Part shown: positions 57,240 through 64,000 of the stretch, one piece after another | How positions within the stretch are numbered: the stretch's first letter is position 1 | Layout of the letters: every line of letters starts with the position of its first letter | From: Heterobilharzia americana | Taxonomy: Eukaryota > Platyhelminthes > Trematoda > Strigeidida > Schistosomatidae | Reading direction: 5' to 3' | NCBI GenBank assembly: GCA_944470555.2 | Contig: CALYCZ020000054.1 | Location: 62,001 to 126,000, forward strand | Length of the DNA stretch: 64,000 nt | Program-made: the position numbers and the translations under genes | The notes under the pieces: model-generated | Databases searched by the model: none | The model's input: only the letters and a program-made list of their open reading frames with translations | Told to the model about the DNA's origin: nothing

Positions 57240-59800
57240 CCATGACTTGCTGTACTGTATCACAAAGAATCATAACCTAAGTTTAAGGCCGTGTTTTTCG
57301 ACGGGCACAGTACACTCACGATTGCGTAGACCGTATGGGGACGTAGGCCTAAAAGTAGGAGGGCAACAGGCCTGAGTAACGTCATGCAAAAGGCGGAAAA
57401 ATAGGTTAAGGTTGAGCTTGAGGCTTCTTAGCCAAAGTGAACCAATCTCCGGCTTTTTACACTTTCCTTCATAATCAGGTTCTTCATGGCCACCCAGCAC
57501 AGTGGGTAAACTTTCCTTGAATATTCTCGCTGTGTATCCTACCCGAAGCACACATATTGCTGAGGATGATTGTGTCATATTCAGGTACTGGGTGGGCCGT
57601 TATTTTGAATAAAAGCAGTCTAGCCCCAGTGGCATATACGTGTTAGAGCAAAAGACCAACTGAACGCCCTCATTTGGATACAAGGAAATTAGCATACACC
57701 GTAAACGTTAGGTTCCGAGAATATTTAATGCCTTAATCACATACCAAGTTATATGATTCCAGCACAAAATCGCCAGGGTGTGAACTGACGTTTGGGTAGG
57801 AATTATTGAAACAGAGAATTCCGCATTTATTAGAGTTGAGTGGAAGTTACCATATTTTGCTCCAAGCGAGCAAATACACCAGGTCCTCCTGGATGCTATC
57901 AAATCCCTCACTTGGTGATTAGTGAAGGAAGCTATGTAGAATACTTTAGTCAACAGTGAACAGGTAGGACCTACTACTACTTACCACCACTTTCTAAACC
58001 ACTTTTGTGTGAAAGAGGAAGAGTAGGGGCCCCAACCCACTACCTTGAATGACACCACTTAAAATAGGTTTTGGGGAGGTGTAGGTATGACGGAGCTTTA
58101 CTATTTTGGTTCGTTGTTTGAGGAATGAGGTTATCCATAATAATAGAGGGTCACTAATTCCGAATGATTCGAGCTCCAGAACTAACCGATTATGAGGTAC
58201 TTTATCAAATGCTTTTCGGAGGTTAAAAAATAGAGTAGTTGCAAATAGACCTTCATCCCGTTTGCAGGTGACTTCCTCAAAGTAATCCAGTAAGTAAGAG
58301 CTGCATGAAAGACCTTTTAAGAGACCATGGTGCACAAGGGAAGGTAGCTGATGCGCGACTATATAATCAGTAATTTCTCGCACAACCGCCTTCCCTATAT
58401 TGCGAGAGAAAACAGATGTTATATTCATGGGACGTCAATTTTGAATATTTGACGCCGGGCCAGACTTATACGTAGGAGATGTTTATGACAGCTTCCATCA
58501 GTCAGAGTAGCATTCCTCAGCAAGGGATATTGAGAATAGCTCCGTAAGTAACAATGGTATGTCTTCACCACCCCTCTTTCGGAGAAGAGATTGGATCCAG
58601 TCGGGTCCCGCAGTGTGTGGGTTCTTTGGTGAAGTAACTGCATCAGCCATCTTTTCTGTGCAAAGGAAACATTACCTAGCGAATAGCATGGTGGAATGGG
58701 CATTTGTAATTCTAGTACACCATCTTCATGTGTGAAGCAGTTTGCCCAATGATTACTAAACAGCTCACGGATCTTACTTGGACGGTCGTAAAGAATGTCC
58801 CCATCGATGATCAGGCTACTAGGAATTACTCTAAACAAGTTTGCACGGGCTTTTGGAATTCTCACTGGTGATTGAACATTGCCTTTTTGTGCGATGAAGC
58901 TAGTTTCTTGCCTGACTGCCTTCAATAACCCACTTGATTTGAAGTTCTCGTGGGCAATTTTCAATGAGACAAGCAATGAAAGGTCGTTAGAAGGAAACTT
59001 CTGTCATGTCTGCGCATGCTGATATGCACATTTTCTAGTTACTACTGAGGCCCCCGGGGCAATATGATAGTGAATTAAGTTCATGGAACTATAGAAGATA
59101 TCACTTAGTTAATGGGTTGGGCTACTGTTGAAATAAGAACCGTAGTCCAAGCATCGCAACATGTATTGCATCTCTTCCCAGATATCATTTTTATATCTTC
59201 TGATTACGGTTCTCTTTGATCTGGGAGCTGACGTAGTACTGGGACGATCGAAAGTCGCCAAACAACACTCTGTGATCACTTCCAGCGAATTCTGGACTGA
59301 CTTGAAGAGCAAAAGGGAATAATTCATCGGTGAAAGCGAGGCCAAGTATTCTATGATGTCTAGCTGGTTGCATTACATGCTGGCGCCATCCCACAGAATT
59401 TGACACATTAATAAAATTATCGGACAGCCTAGGGGGAGTAAGTGACTGCCGCTTGACATCAAGCATATTGAAGTCTCCGCATACAAGCTTCACGGAGTAG
59501 GGCAGTGTTGTTACATGGGTGAACACTTCTGCAAGCCTGTCGCCATAATCTGCAGTAGAGCAAGGGGGACGATAGATACACCCTGAGAGGATAGTTGTGG
59601 AGTTTGGAAACTTTGCCACCACCCACACTGAGTCACTGAGAAAATTAAGTTCTGGAGTGCTGCAATTTGTCTCGGCAGTGTCGGACCTGATATAAATGAT
59701 GCAACCACCACCTTTACGATTATATCTGTCTCCCCTAAACGAAGTATGATTGTCGACAGAAACATCACTGTTAGGAGTGTCTGGAGTAGACCAAGCTTCA
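57240..59800 (-). pseudogene. CR1/Jockey-like LINE, endonuclease to C-terminus (relic)
   Basis: Order on the minus strand is correct. Endonuclease 59191-59628: ILSGCIYRPPCSTADYGDRL, VKLVCGDFNMLDVKRQSLTP and EFAGSDHRVLFGDF, with GDFN and SDH intact; an upstream scrap reaches 59768. RT 58425-58976: ARANLFRVIPSSLIIDGDIL and SKIRELFSNHWANC. RT palm 57994-58428: GLFATTLFFNLRKAFDKVPH, WITSFLKQRTKIVKLRHTYT and SGVIQGSGLGPLLFLFH. The YADD block around 57950 is destroyed. Post-palm pieces at 57270-57953 include LWLRSLKLNLNLFFRLLHDV. Broken in several places. Confidence 0.88.
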
Positions 59801-62800
59801 GTGATGAATATTAGGCAGGGGTGGACATAATCGACGGCGTAGCGATCTCACTTATTTCGTTGCGTATGGAATGGGAGTTAATCAAACGTAGGTTCGAAGA
59901 ATTGGACAAGCAGTAGTACTTAAACCGTTTCGGAAAGCTTGTTCTGGTAGGTTAGGTTGAACTGTAGTGGTGAGAAACACGGGGTAGGACTTAACTTCGG
60001 GGACATACTAGGGAAATGAAATATTCATAAGTTGCTACCACTACTATCCTTATTGCCTCAGGTGTTGATCTACTGTATGTGAGCTGGGAGATGGCAAGTT
60101 GGCGTGACATCTTCCCTGCCACTGTAGCGGTTGTGAGTTGGGGTTGAAAGCAGCTGACTCGAAAGCGTCATCACCTGAACAACAAAAGGCTTTGATGGTT
60201 TCTGCAGACCGTGAAAATTTGGATTCTCAGTATGAGCCCAGGGTATGGATGTCTGTGGAAATGAGCCATGTAAGTCCATGGTTTCGCCCTGTATGGGGAA
60301 GGGCGGGGTGCATTATATTAGGAAGCCAGTATTATAGGCTTCGCCTGAACAGTAGGCTTCTAATTAGGGTGATATCATCGTACTGGGCTGGGCATACACT
60401 GGAGCTGAATGTTGTGTGGATGGCTGTAAGGAGAAAAACCTGTTATTTTCCTGTGGCCCTGGTGTTCCTGACTGTGGGAGGCATTTGTGTTACAGACCTT
60501 CTTCCGCATGTGTCCTTTCCTTTTACTACCTTGCTGTGTGATTCTTACCTTTCTGTTAGTCAAGTAAGGTGCCGTGGTGCCCAGTGTCTTACCGATGGAC
60601 GTCTTGAATATGTCTGTGTAGGGAAACGGGATCGCTTTGAATGGCATGACAACTAACAGGTTTAATAGACTGAAAGTAATTATTTCGGGGATGACCAGGT
60701 CGTTTCTTTGCCGTTGGTTGTGGCGGCAAACCCGAAAAAAGATCTTTAAATTTGGATCTCCAAAACATGGTACTTTGACACTGTGTACTGCCAATGCACC
60801 TGAACGTCATCATTGTATGTGGGAGGCTTAGGGGCGGTAAGGGCGTACCAGTGTAATTGCATCTGGGGGATCCGGGCTTCGTCCGTAAATTTAGGGAGAT
60901 CGGGTGCATATCGGATATATCATCACCGTTGCCACCCATATCAACGCCATCTGCGAACAAATATGCGTAACTGGTGGAGATTTCACCTTCAGTTGCCGTG
61001 GTTACTACCATGTTGGTGGGTGAAGCGGTAGCAACTGATTAACTTGCAACTACGCTTGATCAGCCATTTTCGACCAGCACTTGTGTTGCTGTCTGGTGCG
61101 ATGAGCTGACTCCCAGGTCCCAGCATGCCTCGGGTGGAGTTGGTTTGGGTGATTTTTCCAGAGGGACTCCAAAAGGTTTCGAGTTACGTGTGAGCCGTTG
61201 GTAGGGGGTAAGATCTGGAATACCCTAACATTCTCACCAAAGTCTGGGAGAGAGAGGGCTTTAGAGATTTCTGTGAACCATGGAAGTATCTGGCATCAAG
61301 GAGTGAGCTAATCTAGAATAATATTGGACAGAGGTAATCTCGAGGGACCAAACTTTCCGTCACGGCGGCCATTTCAGAAGTCTTTGTTCAGACCAGGGTG
61401 CAAGGTGACGATTTATAGTTCTTCGGATTTCACGATGTCGGTAACCGACCCAGGGCGCAACAAATCGGTTGTGAAATAACTGCACGATTCAATATCTATG
61501 CCCGGATCCAAGGAGCCAGTATTGAAAGGCATAGCAGGAAACTGTTTCTATGTAGATGAATACCTATCAGCATTCTAGTAAACACACGAGGAACAGAGAC
61601 TTTAACAGAGTCCAAAAGCATGGGTTTAATTGACACAGTTAATTATGGCTGGTAGAGTGACCCACATCACCTCCTTTCAATGCTGACCACTGTGAAGATT
61701 TAACCTTAGCTTGGTAGTATCTATCCTACTTGCGGGAACACAGAACTCTGAAAAAGTCCCAGTGATTCACACTTTGGTGGGAGGAACTGATTTCCAGATG
61801 TAGGCTATTCTGTGGTCTTCGGAGATATCTAGGGTGGGGGAATCAACCAGAGTCCCTACCTGGGATTTGGCTGGGCTGGCCGAGGTCTTCCCTTAATCTG
61901 TGGTAAAAAAGCGGGGACAAGTCAAGGTGATCCGGTTGTTCCTCGTAGAAAGGGATAAAGAAATTGTCAACCATTCTAGTAGCTCCCCGCTCAAGTCATT
62001 CTGGTGAATCTGTGCCATGTGTGATCATGGTCCCACCGCTTCGACCACATTCCAAATGAGGTCTGACATTTAACGTCCAAAACACGTGCCCATTAAATCA
62101 CTGAAAGGTTTTAAAGTGTTGCCATAAGACTGGAGAAGTTCCGCATTTGGTGCCCTAAGGTTCCCCGTAGATCCGGGGCCATAGCTAAAAATGACCTCCA
62201 AATAGTCACGCTCATGACCTTGGGTAGTGGCATACCACCGTCATAGTTGTAGCCATGTGGATGTCGTAACCGACGCAAATGACCATGCTCTTTCAAGTGT
62301 TCGCCTTGAGTGTCTGTCTGCTGACATTTCCAAGTAATTCAATCATCTTTCCTCTCCGGAGTCGGCTGCTTGCTTTACTTTGTGTGGCCATGGATGTTTA
62401 CACGTCGTACGAATATACGTGGCATGTCCTTGCTTTATGTGGTAGTATACTTACGGAGCAGGAGGAGCGAGATTGGTGGATGTCAAACTGTCATTCATCG
62501 GTTTTCACGGTTAGCATGAAGATAGGTTGCCGTTGACCTATAACCTCTAATCGCCACTTAAAAAGACCCTCAATCCATTCCCTCGCCACCTTACTGATCT
62601 TAAGGCTTTTGGCCTTACTATTAGCCTGGATTAAATGCTTTGTCGACCTAGCACTGGTATTGGCCAGCGCTCGCCGTATGCCAAGAAATAGCCGACACAG
62701 GCTGCTGCACTTGCAAGTTGGGAAACCCTGGGGCAATTTTAACATACTCCACCTCTGAAGAAGTGTTGCTTTTACCCTCAAGTCACACTTAGGAGAAATC

Positions 62801-63439
62801 CCTAGTTATTTACGATAGGTTCTTGAGACTGAATCATTTGGTTTGACAATGAACCAGCTTTAGACAGTCCATCTTATGTATCTTCTAATGAGCTGCCAGT
62901 ACGTAATGTTAGGTTGACAGCAAACTAAAACTTTTCTTTATTGCCACAACACTGATCTCGTCAGCTGTTATCAGCTAAATACAAATTGTGGAAGTGATTT
63001 AAAGCAAACAATTCTACTGACGAAATTCATTACCTTCTCTTTGACATGATCACAGTTTTTTGTTTTAATGAGTCAACACACATAGCTGCCGGCTTTGGAT
63101 TTCCGCCATTTTGTTTGTTTATTGAAGGTGGTTTTGTTGTTTTAATTACTGTTTAGTCTATTTAATGATGGGTGGGAGGATCGATTGGGTCAAAGTTAGT
63201 GCATGTGCACAAGCATCTAAGAAAGAGTTCTGTAACTCAGACTATTTTGTTACTATACAGTCCGCGACTTATCGTATTCCCTGAAGATTGTGGTCTGTAA
63301 GTCAACTGATGTATGTGCAAAATATTAAACCCTTAAAGGTTCCAGTGATATCTGTGATTTTTGTGATGGACTACATTTGCATCGCTTGAACAGGTTATAA
63401 TGGTAGAACTTAACTATAGCGACGAGAAACCTTAAGGAT
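59801..63439. other. Long unassigned stretch, less AT-rich
   Basis: It holds some long frames on both strands (172 codons on plus at 60138-60656, 139 and 140 codons on minus at 60375-61011), but they overlap each other and show no domain, splice context or known element motif. The region is less AT-rich than the first 24 kb, which alone makes chance frames longer. A minus frame at 62491-62781 is Lys/Arg-rich and unrecognised. It may be an unnamed repeat family. Confidence 0.4.
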
Positions 63440-63964
63440 GACCAGTCAGGTTTCAGATGCTGTACTGAAAGTAATTTGTTACATCCGTTAACCGTATTGG
63501 CACTGCACAAAATTTTGATGAATTATGACAAAGTTTATGTCTCGGGTTATTCGCAGAGAGTTGGATTGCTTTCGAGAAGTCTAAATTGTGAACTTGGTTT
63601 TGTAAGAGATTGGATACCTAACACTGGGAAAAAAGATAGTTCCGTCTTTTGTTGTCCCACCTGTTACAAGAAGAAAGCTTTCAGAAAATGATCGTTGGTC
63701 AAAGAATGTCATCTAACTCCCTAAGAAATGGTCTTAGTACTACGTTGGGTTGTGAAACACCTGTAGTAGCAAGATCTCTGAAAGATGTTAGACAAGTTTA
63801 TTCAGTGCAGTGGTATCTGCACTTTAGAGATATTTGCTCCGAAATAATGTCCATGTTGCATGTAAAGTTTGATGGAGTAGGTGATGTTGAAATAAACGAG
63901 TCTCTTGTTTGGAAACGTAAATTTAACCGAGGAAGATGACTTAAACAGGACTGGGTAAGTTACA
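63440..63964 (+). pseudogene. Merlin (IS1016-like) transposase, N-terminal half, broken
   Basis: Plus-strand blocks follow in the order expected for Merlin/ISXO2-type transposases. First comes a zinc-binding segment near 63640-63680 (VFCCPTCYKKKAFRK). Then, in another frame, come VARSLKDVRQVYSVQWYLHF and RDICSEIMS, and finally DGVGDVEINESLVWKRKFNR near 63871-63930. The last contains the conserved 'VEIDES...KRKYNRGR' part with the first catalytic residue; here the D is N (EINES). A frame break lies near 63680, and a TGA follows at 63937-63939 just after RGR. The rest of the catalytic domain would lie beyond the window or is lost. Merlin transposons cut and paste DNA and are known in schistosomes. 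Confidence 0.72.
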
Positions 63965-64000
63965 TACCTGTCTTGACAAATCACAGATTCTTGGTATATA

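Noticed and set aside
60138..60656. 172-codon plus-strand frame
   Set aside because: Overlaps frames of similar length on the minus strand, with hydrophobic patches but no recognised domain; not supported as a gene.
1..64000. CRISPR array, bacterial operon or phage content
   Set aside because: No regularly spaced identical repeats, no ribosome binding site patterns, and all recognised proteins are from eukaryotic mobile elements.

Overview
The window reads as nuclear DNA of a metazoan, most likely a blood fluke (schistosome-type digenean trematode). No single marker proves this. The combination does point there: short interspersed repeats that look like the schistosome Sm-alpha family with a decayed hammerhead ribozyme, RTE-like LINEs whose carboxyl end and (TAA)n tail match the schistosome style, CR1/Jockey-like LINEs, a CsRn1-type Ty3/Gypsy element with a tRNA-Trp-like primer site, BEL/Pao remains, a Penelope-like RT fragment and a Merlin-type transposase fragment. 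Base composition is AT-rich except inside the Gypsy element. There is no operon structure, rRNA, tRNA gene or CRISPR array. Two assembly gaps are present (94 N at 17061 and 500 N at 48763). All family names come from reading motifs, not from a search.

Layout. 1-24.4 kb is mostly AT-rich, gene-poor sequence with scattered old repeats: an RTE 3' end (0.84-1.86 kb), a Penelope-like RT scrap (2.3-2.7 kb), SINE-like units (4.5-4.7, 5.7-5.9, 11.9-12.2 kb), an (AT)45 tract (7.79 kb), two hammerhead-like motifs (9.25 and 10.76 kb), a three-copy unnamed repeat, and part of a BEL-type LTR (22.9 kb). 24.4-29.7 kb is one nearly full-length Gypsy element on the minus strand, with two almost identical 343-bp LTRs, a CAAT target duplication, Gag with a CX2HX9CX3C finger, then protease, RT, RNase H and integrase. 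It carries one in-frame stop and three frame breaks. 29.7-38.1 kb is a patchwork of LINE and BEL/Pao pieces, including two LINEs lying head to head at 31.45 kb. 38.1-41.4 kb holds a LINE endonuclease scrap and an old solo LTR of the same Gypsy family.

At 41.53-42.12 kb is the only stretch that looks like coding sequence not explained by a transposon: three abutting open frames, then a phase-compatible 30-nt exon flanked by good splice sites. 42.4-50.7 kb is again LINE remains (RTE on plus, CR1-like on minus, including an ORF1 PHD-like finger). 51.2-59.8 kb holds two more CR1/Jockey-like LINEs, a solo BEL LTR and a dispersed repeat. 59.8-63.4 kb is unassigned, and the window ends in a broken Merlin-type transposase.

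No intact host gene was found in 64 kb. The retroelement genes do not form a working pathway now. Each encodes parts of its own copying machinery (endonuclease and RT for LINEs; Gag, protease, RT/RNase H and integrase for LTR elements), and almost all are broken. The density and nesting of elements suggest a heterochromatic or sex-chromosome-like region, which is inference.
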